Below are positions 1 to 6,774 of a DNA stretch of 8,477 nt, one piece after another. The notes under the pieces were generated by a model, which saw only the letters and a list, made by a program, of their open reading frames with translations, was not told the DNA's origin and ran no database searches. The number at the start of each line of letters is the position of its first letter. Within the stretch, counting starts at the first letter, position 1. This stretch comes from Coxiellaceae bacterium. GTDB taxonomy: Bacteria > Pseudomonadota > Gammaproteobacteria > Coxiellales > Coxiellaceae. The translations under genes and the position numbers were made by a program. The stretch spans positions 1 to 8,477 of the forward strand of contig JABABC010000102.1 in NCBI GenBank assembly GCA_014238445.1, in the 5' to 3' direction.

Positions 1-3000
1 GATGCAAAACTAATTGTCTTATTTTGGACATAATTATTTCTTAACACTAACGAAGCAACTTCATCAGTTAACGCCTGTAACAATGCATTGCGTTCATCCA
101 AGCCCATTTGACCATCATCGACAACACTATTCAGTAAAATCTTCATATTGACTTCATGATCAGAGCAATCAACACCCGCCGAGTTATCAATGAAATCTGT
201 GTTGACTCGACCTCCAGATAACTCATATTCAATCCTACCCAGTTGGGTAACACCCAAGTTGCCACCTTCACAAATCATTTTTGCTTGAACGGAAGCTGCA
301 TTAACACGAATAGCATCATTCGATGGATCACCAACAGTAAAATGAGTCTCTTCCTGCGCTTTGATAAAAGTACCAATACCACCATTCCATAGCATGTCGA
401 CGGAGAAACACAAAATCGTTTTAATCAAACTTGAAGGTTCAATGAACTTTTCAGTCAATCCAAGTAGTTTTCGAATTTGCGGCGTTAATTTAATCTTTTT
501 TTGAGAGCGATCAAAGATTGCCCCACCTTTCGAGAGCAAGGTTATATCATAGTCAGACCAGCTTGATCGCGGCAAATTAAATAAACGCTCCCTTTCTTGA
601 TAACTGACTTTCGGATCAGGGTCTGGATCAATGAAAATATGCTGATGATTAAACGCACAGACTAGTTTTGCATTATCAGACATTAATAAACCATTACCAA
701 ATACATCACCCGCCATATCACCAATACCTATCACCGAGAAAGGCGTGGTTGCAATATCAACCCCCATATCCAAAAAATGCCTTTCCGCAGAAATCCATGC
801 GCCGCGAGCAGTAATCCCCATTTTCATATGGTCATAGCCTGTTGAGCCACCTGAAGCAAAAGCATCACCTAACCAAAAATCGCGATCAACAGCGATCTGA
901 TTAGCAATATCAGAAAATCGAGAAGTGCCTTTATCTGCAGCCACTACTAGATACTCATCATCATCGTCGTAACAGACAGTATTAGAATACTTAACCAATT
1001 CACCAGCATTCAAGTTATCCACGACATCCAGCAATCCAGAAATAAAACGCTGATAACAACTTACACCCTTTTGATAAACAGCATCTCGACTCCAACCGTC
1101 CATCGAAGTTTTAATAACAAACCCACCTTTAGCACCAGAAGGCACAATCACTGAATTTTTAACTTGCTGAGCTTTCATCAAACCCAACACTTCAACTCTA
1201 AAATCCTGCGCACGATCAGACCAGCGAATACCTCCACGAGCCACTTTATCGGCACGCAGATGAACCCCTTCAAAATCAACTGCATAAACAAATATTTCAA
1301 ATTTGGGAAGGGGTTTTGGCATATCTAAAATAAGTGAAGGGTCAAGCTTAAGCACAATACTTGAGTTAATACCTAAGCACTCCTTATCTTGATAGAAATT
1401 TGTTCGCAAAGTCGCCATAATCAAGCTGATATATTTTCTAAAAATACGATCTTGGTCTAGCACAGAAACAGCATCTAATGCTGCAATAATGCCAGCCTTT
1501 AATTCATCAACTGACAACGCATCGTGCGAGCTCAAAGGATTAAGTCTTGCATCAAACAATTGAGCAAGGCGCATAGCTATCAAAGGGTGAGCAACCAACG
1601 TATCAGCCATATAGTTAGCACTAAAGGTTGTACCAGTTTGACGATAATATTTAGCATAAGCACGCAAAACACTGACCTGACGCCAATCTAACTCGGCCAA
1701 TAGAATTAATTCATTAAAGGGATCATTTTCAGCATCACCACTCCAAACACGAAGAAAATTTTCTTTAAAGTATTCAATGGCCTTTCTGGTAACCGAATAA
1801 GTACAGGTCAAATAAAACTCATTCACCCATACTACAGAACCATTATGAAAGACAACCTGACAAGGATATTCATCAACAACACGACACCCCATATGCTCTA
1901 GAACAGGCAAAGCATCCGATAGTGCTATCGTTTTGTTGGAATTAAACACTTTAAAGGATAGCTCTGTGTCAACACCTTGAGATAAAACCCTCAGTTCAAC
2001 CGCCAGTGGGCGATCATCCGCTAGGGATTCAAGGTAATAAATATCATCGACGGCTTGTTGCGGCGTGTTTTTTTCACGATAACTTGCGGGAAATGCTTGT
2101 TTATATTTAGCAATTAAGCCTAAGTTATTAATCGTTAACTTCGAAACTTGCAATACTTCATACAGCTCATCTTGCCAAGACTTTACTGCATCAATGAGTC
2201 GTCTCTCGATGATGCTCACTTGATATTTAATCCCCATTGCTGGGTTTAAACGGACAACAAAGTCAATCCGAGCTAATACAGAAACAGCAAAATGTGTTGA
2301 AAAACTTGACTCTATACCACAAAACTCTTCTAACAGAATTTTCTGCATAGATTGCAGTAATTCGGTTGTAAACTTTTCACGAGGCAAATAAACTAAACAC
2401 GATACAAAACGGCCATAGTTATCTTCTCTCACAAACAGACGAACTTGCTTACGCTCCTGCATGTGCATAATACCCATAGCAATATGATACAGCTGACCTA
2501 CCGAAGCCTGAATGAGATCGTCACGTGGAAGTGTTGAAAGGATAGAGATCAGTTCTTTTTCTGCATGGCTACGCTCTCTTAAACCTGACCGCTTTAACAC
2601 CGCCGCTACTTTTTTTCCCAAAAAGGGAATCTGGCTCGGGCTTGAATGATAAGCAGCAGATGTATATAAACCTATAAAACGCTTTTCACCGACAAGCACA
2701 CCATCTTCATTAAACTGTTTAATCCCAATATAATCAGTATATCCTGCCCGATGAACACTGGATAAGGTATTTGACTTTGAGATCATTAATGCGCGGTCAT
2801 TAGAGCGCATTAACTTAGACGCTTTTGCGGGTAATTGTGAAAACTTTCTTTCCACCTGACTATTGGATTCATCTGACAACACACCTAATCCAGAGCCTGA
2901 TACTAATTGGAGCGTTTGATCATCACCATCATCCAGAACAATATAGTCTCGCGCACCAAGAAAGATGAAGTGATTGTCTAATAGCCAATTTAAAAAGGCA

Positions 3001-3668
3001 ACCGACTCTTTCGTATCTCCAGGCCGATGCAAAATAAACGAGTCCGTCATTAAAGCCACCGATGACTTCATGCGCTCTTGCATAGGCTTCCAATCTCGTA
3101 CCGCCAGTAATACATCACGAATCACCTGCTCCAAACGACCCCTTAATGTCGCAAGCAAAACCTCATCCGTGATTCGCTCTATCTCAAAAAGAATCGGCGC
3201 CTCAATCGAGTGATGCAGATCAGAACGACGAAAGAAATCACAACTCAGCAAATCTCCAGAGTCATCACGCTCAATCACCATTCCACCCATATGAACAATA
3301 ACATTAATTGAGATATTTAATTTATTAAGTTCTAGCCTGATTGTATCCACTAAAAAAGGAGTATCTGCGCATAACACAGCAATAACAGTTCCTTGCGACG
3401 CCCAACCCTGCTGAGATTCTGATGGCGTTAATAATTCAACATTAATTTCATCAGGCTCACGGTGTTGCAGCAAGCCCCAGCTCACGGAAGCCATACCAAC
3501 TAGCTCCGCCATGGAACGAATCTTTAAATCAACATAAGGTGCTTGTGAATAAAAAATTTTAATAAATTTTTTAAATAAATTCAGTTTATTAGAGGGGTAA
3601 TGCTCATCAGCATACCCCATTAAACTATTAATTAACTGTTTTAGAAAAAACTCATTTGTCTTTGGCAT
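1..3668 (-). CDS. gdhB: NAD-specific glutamate dehydrogenase, ~180 kDa type (C-terminus cut off by window edge)
   Basis: Oxidatively deaminates L-glutamate to 2-oxoglutarate and ammonium with NAD+ in the cytoplasm, linking amino-acid catabolism to the TCA cycle. The minus frame is open from the ATG at 3668 to the left edge: 1222 codons of a family usually near 1600 residues, so the last quarter is missing. The N-terminal regulatory part carries the family hallmark D-T-P-F-L-V-D (102-108). The catalytic part shows L-R-A-D-K-V-A-R-G-G-I-R-W-S-D (804-818), P-S-G-A-K-G-G-F (843-850, Lys847 probably in the substrate pocket), F-A-S-G-G-S-T-G-Y-D-H-M-K (937-949), G-I-G-D-M-A-G-D-V-F-G-N-G (981-993), W-N-G-G-I-G-T-F (1094-1101) and F-I-D-N-S-A-G-V-D (1159-1167). 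Frame was checked at several points and no shift was seen. The start is set by a Shine-Dalgarno-like sequence 5 nt upstream. It is divergent from the response regulator gene. Family assignment is firm; the symbol follows the Pseudomonas-type name. Confidence 0.95.
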   Translation of the reverse strand, partial: MPKTNEFFLKQLINSLMGYADEHYPSNKLNLFKKFIKIFYSQAPYVDLKIRSMAELVGMASVSWGLLQHREPDEINVELLTPSESQQGWASQGTVIAVLCADTPFLVDTIRLELNKLNISINVIVHMGGMVIERDDSGDLLSCDFFRRSDLHHSIEAPILFEIERITDEVLLATLRGRLEQVIRDVLLAVRDWKPMQERMKSSVALMTDSFILHRPGDTKESVAFLNWLLDNHFIFLGARDYIVLDDGDDQTLQLVSGSGLGVLSDESNSQVERKFSQLPAKASKLMRSNDRALMISKSNTLSSVHRAGYTDYIGIKQFNEDGVLVGEKRFIGLYTSAAYHSSPSQIPFLGKKVAAVLKRSGLRERSHAEKELISILSTLPRDDLIQASVGQLYHIAMGIMHMQERKQVRLFVREDNYGRFVSCLVYLPREKFTTELLQSMQKILLEEFCGIESSFSTHFAVSVLARIDFVVRLNPAMGIKYQVSIIERRLIDAVKSWQDELYEVLQVSKLTINNLGLIAKYKQAFPASYREKNTPQQAVDDIYYLESLADDRPLAVELRVLSQGVDTELSFKVFNSNKTIALSDALPVLEHMGCRVVDEYPCQVVFHNGSVVWVNEFYLTCTYSVTRKAIEYFKENFLRVWSGDAENDPFNELILLAELDWRQVSVLRAYAKYYRQTGTTFSANYMADTLVAHPLIAMRLAQLFDARLNPLSSHDALSVDELKAGIIAALDAVSVLDQDRIFRKYISLIMATLRTNFYQDKECLGINSSIVLKLDPSLILDMPKPLPKFEIFVYAVDFEGVHLRADKVARGGIRWSDRAQDFRVEVLGLMKAQQVKNSVIVPSGAKGGFVIKTSMDGWSRDAVYQKGVSCYQRFISGLLDVVDNLNAGELVKYSNTVCYDDDDEYLVVAADKGTSRFSDIANQIAVDRDFWLGDAFASGGSTGYDHMKMGITARGAWISAERHFLDMGVDIATTPFSVIGIGDMAGDVFGNGLLMSDNAKLVCAFNHQHIFIDPDPDPKVSYQERERLFNLPRSSWSDYDITLLSKGGAIFDRSQKKIKLTPQIRKLLGLTEKFIEPSSLIKTILCFSVDMLWNGGIGTFIKAQEETHFTVGDPSNDAIRVNAASVQAKMICEGGNLGVTQLGRIEYELSGGRVNTDFIDNSAGVDCSDHEVNMKILLNSVVDDGQMGLDERNALLQALTDEVASLVLRNNYVQNKTISFA

Positions 3669-3673
3669 GCCAT

Positions 3674-3680
3674 CCGCCTT
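3674..3680 (-). promoter_or_regulatory. Ribosome binding site deciding the glutamate dehydrogenase start
   Basis: AAGGCGG on the minus strand ends 5 nt before the ATG at 3668. A second, out-of-frame ATG at 3673-3671 directly abuts this sequence, too close to use it, and its frame closes after 10 codons. The spacing therefore favours the ATG at 3668. Confidence 0.6.
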
Positions 3681-3727
3681 TTAGAAAAATATCATTAAAA
3701 TTCAATGAGATGAATGATCTTTATTTG

Positions 3728-3745
3728 GTATAACGCCCATTATAC
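3728..3745. repeat. 18-bp dyad GTATAA-N6-TTATAC overlapping the minus-strand -10 box
   Basis: Two perfect 6-bp inverted arms (3728-3733 and 3740-3745) flank the 6-bp spacer CGCCCA. The dyad covers the TATAAT box of the candidate glutamate dehydrogenase promoter, where a bound dimer could block RNA polymerase. The arms are AT-rich and contain promoter-like letters, so chance is a real alternative. No known operator was recognised. Confidence 0.4.
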
Positions 3746-3771
3746 AGGGTAACTTGTTAAAAATAGATCAA
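3739..3771 (-). promoter_or_regulatory. Candidate sigma-70 promoter for glutamate dehydrogenase
   Basis: Reading the minus strand, a perfect TATAAT -10 box lies at 3744-3739. The best -35 candidate is TTGATC at 3771-3766, four of six consensus bases, but the 21-bp spacer is long. Initiation near 3732 would leave a leader of about 64 nt before the start codon. The -10 box overlaps an 18-bp dyad (3728-3745), and the -35 candidate lies inside another dyad and a candidate IHF site, so regulation at this promoter is plausible. The -10 is convincing; the -35 is not. Confidence 0.45.
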
Positions 3772-3782
3772 AATATTAACAA
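3754..3782. repeat. 29-bp dyad TTGTTAA-N15-TTAACAA upstream of glutamate dehydrogenase
   Basis: Perfect 7-bp inverted arms at 3754-3760 and 3776-3782 are separated by 15 bp of AT-rich sequence. The dyad contains the candidate -35 element and the IHF-like site of the minus-strand promoter. It could be a dimer binding site or a side effect of the AT-rich composition. It is unlikely to be a transcription terminator because no gene reads into it. Confidence 0.4.
3766..3778 (+). promoter_or_regulatory. Candidate IHF binding site
   Basis: The sequence GATCAAAATATTA matches the enterobacterial IHF consensus WATCAANNNNTTR at every specified position except the first (G instead of A/T). It has AT-rich DNA on its 5' side, as many IHF sites do. 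Its place between divergent promoters suits a DNA-bending role. AT-rich intergenic DNA gives frequent near matches, so confidence is limited. Confidence 0.35.
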
Positions 3783-3804
3783 TTCCTTGCTATTATGCAA
3801 GAAA
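3783..3804. repeat. 22-bp imperfect dyad with CTTGC-N6-GCAAG core
   Basis: The core arms CTTGC (3786-3790) and GCAAG (3797-3801) are perfect inverted copies around TATTAT. After one mismatch the symmetry continues for two bases on each side (3783-3784 with 3803-3804). It sits immediately beside the 29-bp dyad and between the two divergent promoters, about 50 bp upstream of the -10 of either one. A role as an operator is inference. Confidence 0.4.
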
Positions 3805-3843
3805 TCTACTATTGTTCTTTTTTTTTACACAAATTGCCAATTC

Positions 3844-3873
3844 TTCCACTAAATAATGCACTTATGCTATAAT
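3844..3873 (+). promoter_or_regulatory. Extended -10 promoter for the two-component operon
   Basis: TGC-TATAAT at 3865-3873 is a perfect extended -10 element (TGN followed by TATAAT at 3868-3873). The hexamer at an 18-bp spacing is TTCCAC (3844-3849), a poor -35. An extended -10 can work without a good -35, and a weak -35 is also common where a regulator activates. A nine-T run at 3818-3826 lies farther upstream. Initiation near 3880 would give a leader of about 109 nt. Confidence 0.6.
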
Positions 3874-3879
3874 TGAAAG

Positions 3880-3972
3880 AAAGTGTAACATGGCAGACAA
3901 GAAAACATAATAGAACAAGCATCACCACCTCTGAAGGATTAGAGTGACACATTTAACATAGGGATACAGACT
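3880..3972 (+). other. Untranslated leader of the response regulator, with a small hairpin
   Basis: The inferred leader holds no recognisable riboswitch. A short stem can form from 3926-3932 (CACCTCT) with 3941-3946 (AGAGTG) if one C is bulged; its 8-nt loop contains AAGGA. Two tiny reading frames, 6 codons from 3890 and 5 codons from GTG 3944, show no sign of being genes. Function is unknown. Confidence 0.3.
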
Positions 3973-3979
3973 TAAGGGG
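3973..3979 (+). promoter_or_regulatory. Ribosome binding site of the response regulator
   Basis: TAAGGGG at 3973-3979, followed by T, resembles the full anti-anti-Shine-Dalgarno TAAGGAGGT. It ends 9 nt before the ATG at 3989 and supports that start. Confidence 0.7.
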
Positions 3980-3988
3980 TTATCCAAA

Positions 3989-4666
3989 ATGAGAGTTTTA
4001 CTTGTAGAAGACGATGAATTGCTAGGCGACGGTATTCGTACAGGGCTTAAGCATTACGGCCATACAGTCGATTGGGTGAAAGATGGGCAGTCGGCGAACA
4101 ATGTCTTAGTTTCTAGCCATGAAAACTTTGATATCGTTGTACTTGATCTTGGTCTCCCAAAACTATCCGGCCTAGAGGTCTTGAAAAATATTCGCGAACG
4201 CAATATCACCACCCCAGTAGTCATTTTAACCGCAAAAGAAACAGTTGATGACCGTGTCAGTGGCCTAGATGCTGGAGCAGATGATTACCTCACAAAACCC
4301 TTTGATCTTCATGAGCTCTGCGCACGCATGCGAGCACTTCAACGCCGCTCAAAATCGCGTGCTAAACCAGTCATCGTTTACAATAACATCTCACTGGACC
4401 CCGCCTCACATGTCGTTAAAATGGATGACGAAACCATCATGATCTCTAGACGAGAATTTGCACTACTTCAGAAGTTACTAGAGAATGCTGGTCGAGTCAT
4501 ATCACGTGAACAACTCAACCAGACATTGTATGGTTGGGGGGAAAACATTGACAGTAATGCATTGGAAGTTCATATTCATAATTTACGCAAACGATTTGGC
4601 ACCAGCCTTATTCGTACCATACGTGGCGTAGGCTATATGGCAGAAAAGCCCAGTGAGAACGAATAG
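3989..4666 (+). CDS. OmpR/PhoB-family response regulator, QseB-like
   Basis: A 225-residue DNA-binding response regulator, the normal length for the family. The N-terminal receiver domain (about 1-116) has the acidic pair Asp8/Asp9, the phospho-acceptor Asp53 in V-L-D-L-G-L-P, Thr81, and Lys103 in L-T-K-P-F. The C-terminal winged-helix domain (about 127-220) has S-R-R-E-F-A-L-L (153-160), the recognition-helix region N-A-L-E-V-H-I-H-N-L-R-K-R (190-202) and the final R-T-I-R-G-V-G-Y (209-216). The L-D-L-G-L-P motif and the kinase partner resemble QseB/PmrA/TctD-type regulators. It is phosphorylated by the kinase encoded 56 nt downstream and then binds promoters, commonly including its own. Its targets cannot be read from the sequence. 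The family call is firm; the QseB subgroup is likely but not proven. Confidence 0.95.
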   Translation: MRVLLVEDDELLGDGIRTGLKHYGHTVDWVKDGQSANNVLVSSHENFDIVVLDLGLPKLSGLEVLKNIRERNITTPVVILTAKETVDDRVSGLDAGADDYLTKPFDLHELCARMRALQRRSKSRAKPVIVYNNISLDPASHVVKMDDETIMISRREFALLQKLLENAGRVISREQLNQTLYGWGENIDSNALEVHIHNLRKRFGTSLIRTIRGVGYMAEKPSENE

Positions 4667-4722
4667 GACAACTAATTTAACACTACGGTTATCAAACCAC
4701 ATAACGGACTCTAGTAAAGTTA

Positions 4723-6129
4723 ATGACACATTCTATACGCACCTTCCTACTCATTAACTTGCTGTTGAGCGTGATTCTTATCACCTCATTAGCAATTGTG
4801 GGTAACCTCTTTCTCACTCACAAAGACATTCAAACCAACCTTGACTCCACATTAATCATTAGCGCTAAACGCATCAACGCCATCATTGGCATTAACCTAT
4901 CCAGCCAAAAACTGATCACTGTTCAAAAAAAATTAAACACTATTAACTCTAGCCAGATCAACAAAAACATATACAACCAAGGTCGCATTATTAGCAATTT
5001 ATCGAAATCGGCTAGCAATATTGAATTTCAAATATGGAAAAATAACACCTTACTGCTTCATTCAAAAAATATGCCTTTCAGCCCTCTTATGTCAAAAAAA
5101 ACGGGGTTTTCAAATGTTTGGTCTAAAGACCGAACTTGGCGTGTTTATACACTAAAAAACTCGAAGAAAGGGATAACCATTGTGACTGCAGAACATGGTG
5201 ATTATCGACAGCACCTAGAAAACCAGCTAACCCGTGACTCCATCTTTATCATGCTGGCAACCTATCCTTTTTTGGGCATTCTCATCTGGGCTATTATTGG
5301 TAAAGGATTGAAATCTTTACAGTCAGTTACCAGCGAATTAAAGCACCGCGATCGAAACTACCTTGAGCCCGTTGACTTAAAACCAATCCCAACCGAGGTT
5401 GAACCTCTTATTGATGAACTCAACAGCCTATTTTACAGACTGAAAGAAGCTTTTAATCGACATGAGCGCTTCACATCTGATGCGGCACATGAACTCCGCA
5501 CCCCTCTAGCCGCACTCAGCACACAAATTCAAGTTTCGTTGCGCGCAGACACCCCAGAAGCACGCAACCAATCATTACTAAAAGTCTTAGGTGGCGTTAA
5601 TCGATGCACTCACTTGATTCAACAACTCCTAACCCTGAGCCGAATGGCACCTGAAGCCGGCATTCAAAATCCTGTTCCCGTTAAACTTTCCCGTCAAGCC
5701 AGTGATGTTGCTGCAATGCTGGCACCTGAAGCCATTACTAAAAATATTGATCTAGAACTAGCATCACCTAATAGTGATGCCACTATCATTGGCAACCCGA
5801 CAGCGATCAATATTCTCATAAGAAACCTAGTGGATAATGCTATACGATACACTCCCATTAATAGTTTTGTTAAAATTGACATCCAAGAGACATCTAATCA
5901 TGTCATCTTGCTAGTCATTGATAATGGCCCAGGCATTCCTAAAAACTTACGGGAACGCGTATTCGAAAGATTTTATCGAGTGATAGGAAATAAAGCTTCA
6001 GGAACAGGGTTAGGATTAGGCATTGTTTTACAAATCACAAAACTACATAAAGCAACTATCGACTTACTTGAGCCTAAGAAACACGGCGGACTGGAAGTTA
6101 AAATCACATTCCCTAAAACACCGGAATAA
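4723..6129 (+). CDS. QseC-like membrane sensor histidine kinase
   Basis: A 468-residue inner-membrane kinase that phosphorylates the adjacent regulator. One membrane helix lies at about 8-31 and a second at about 174-194, enclosing a periplasmic sensor of about 140 residues. In that sensor, F-Q-I-W (102-105), a G-F near 128 and T-W-R-V-Y (138-142) fit the 2CSK_N type seen in QseC/TctE kinases. The H-box is A-A-H-E-L-R-T-P-L (254-262) with phospho-acceptor His256. The ATPase domain has the N-box around N-L-V-D-N-A (368-373), D-N-G-P-G-I-P (400-406), an F-box E-R-F-Y-R (415-419) and G-T-G-L-G-L-G (427-433). All catalytic boxes are intact. The sensor is strongly basic (about 21 Lys/Arg against 8 Asp/Glu). 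The Shine-Dalgarno before ATG 4723 is weak, so translation may partly depend on the upstream gene. The ligand is unknown. Confidence 0.94.
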   Translation: MTHSIRTFLLINLLLSVILITSLAIVGNLFLTHKDIQTNLDSTLIISAKRINAIIGINLSSQKLITVQKKLNTINSSQINKNIYNQGRIISNLSKSASNIEFQIWKNNTLLLHSKNMPFSPLMSKKTGFSNVWSKDRTWRVYTLKNSKKGITIVTAEHGDYRQHLENQLTRDSIFIMLATYPFLGILIWAIIGKGLKSLQSVTSELKHRDRNYLEPVDLKPIPTEVEPLIDELNSLFYRLKEAFNRHERFTSDAAHELRTPLAALSTQIQVSLRADTPEARNQSLLKVLGGVNRCTHLIQQLLTLSRMAPEAGIQNPVPVKLSRQASDVAAMLAPEAITKNIDLELASPNSDATIIGNPTAINILIRNLVDNAIRYTPINSFVKIDIQETSNHVILLVIDNGPGIPKNLRERVFERFYRVIGNKASGTGLGLGIVLQITKLHKATIDLLEPKKHGGLEVKITFPKTPE

Positions 6130-6162
6130 GCACCTCAATAAACCTCACCATGAAGAACATCA

Positions 6163-6774
6163 TCATGTAGAACGAACTGACTGCTTAACAAAAAGTGCTA
6201 TCTGATTGGCCACTTTGCCAGCTGCGGCATTCATTGACAAAACACCTGAGTAAGCATCATTCCCTGGTGCAGGAACCAGAGCTGAAAAACGCTGGCTAGC
6301 CATCACCTTTTGACTGGCATTATCTGTAATAGAAGCTAAAACCACTAGCCTGACCTGACTAACCGGCTGTAAAAATTCTTGTTGCATCGTTTCAATCGTT
6401 GTATTCAATGTATACTGGGTATAACTAGGCACAGGGGCTGAAATAACCGCCTTAAACGTGTGCATTTGTCGAATAGTTGATGACAGCAAAGGTAAAAACA
6501 TCTGCGCAGGTGATGCCACCCAAGCGCTATCTGCGTAAGACATGAGCTTATAGGGCACCATGGTGTATACCATCGCTGACGAACCATAGCCAGGCGAAGC
6601 ACTGGGAGCACTTACCAATAAAGAAGCTACCGAGTGTTGCCGAGAAATTGGCAAGGGCTTCTGATGAGAAGTTAATGTATAGCGGGATGGCGTAGTCGTC
6701 TTTGTAGGGCCTAGGCACCCAGATAATAAGCCACTTAAACATAGCATTAGGATAATTAAACTCATCTTTCTCAT
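6163..6774 (-). CDS. ABC-type transport auxiliary lipoprotein (PqiC / DUF330-like) of an MCE transporter
   Basis: A 203-residue lipoprotein. It starts M-R-K-M followed by a hydrophobic stretch and the lipobox L-S-G-C with the acylated Cys20; the next residue is Leu rather than Asp, which by the Lol rule predicts the outer membrane. The body resembles the ABC_trans_aux family: S-R-Y-T-L (30-34), L-L-V-S-A-P-S-A-S-P-G (52-62), M-V-Y (68-70), W-V-A-S-P-A-Q-M (85-92), F-K-A-V (107-110). In related systems such a lipoprotein contacts the MCE protein and helps lipid cross the periplasm. Its ATG overlaps the TGA of the MCE gene by four bases (ATGA, 6771-6774), indicating translational coupling, and AGGAGA precedes it at good spacing. 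A start at Met4 is possible but leaves the lipobox unchanged. It is the last gene of the operon and faces the kinase gene tail to tail. Confidence 0.86.
   Translation of the reverse strand: MRKMSLIILMLCLSGLLSGCLGPTKTTTPSRYTLTSHQKPLPISRQHSVASLLVSAPSASPGYGSSAMVYTMVPYKLMSYADSAWVASPAQMFLPLLSSTIRQMHTFKAVISAPVPSYTQYTLNTTIETMQQEFLQPVSQVRLVVLASITDNASQKVMASQRFSALVPAPGNDAYSGVLSMNAAAGKVANQIALFVKQSVRST

Noticed and set aside
2974..3213. 79-codon open frame on the plus strand
   Set aside because: It lies entirely antisense to the glutamate dehydrogenase gene, which is well supported by motifs, and shows no recognisable domain or promoter.
3783..3826. Dyad followed by a nine-T run, resembling a plus-strand terminator
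   Set aside because: The T run starts about 14 nt after the stem, the stem is short and AT-rich, and no plus-strand gene lies upstream to be terminated.
3890..3961. Mini reading frames in the regulator leader (6 codons from 3890, 5 codons from GTG 3944)
   Set aside because: They are too short to support as genes, and neither has codon runs suggestive of an attenuator peptide.
5694..5882. 62-codon minus-strand frame with a hydrophobic look
   Set aside because: It is antisense to the kinase ATPase domain; its hydrophobicity comes from reverse reading of that conserved coding sequence.
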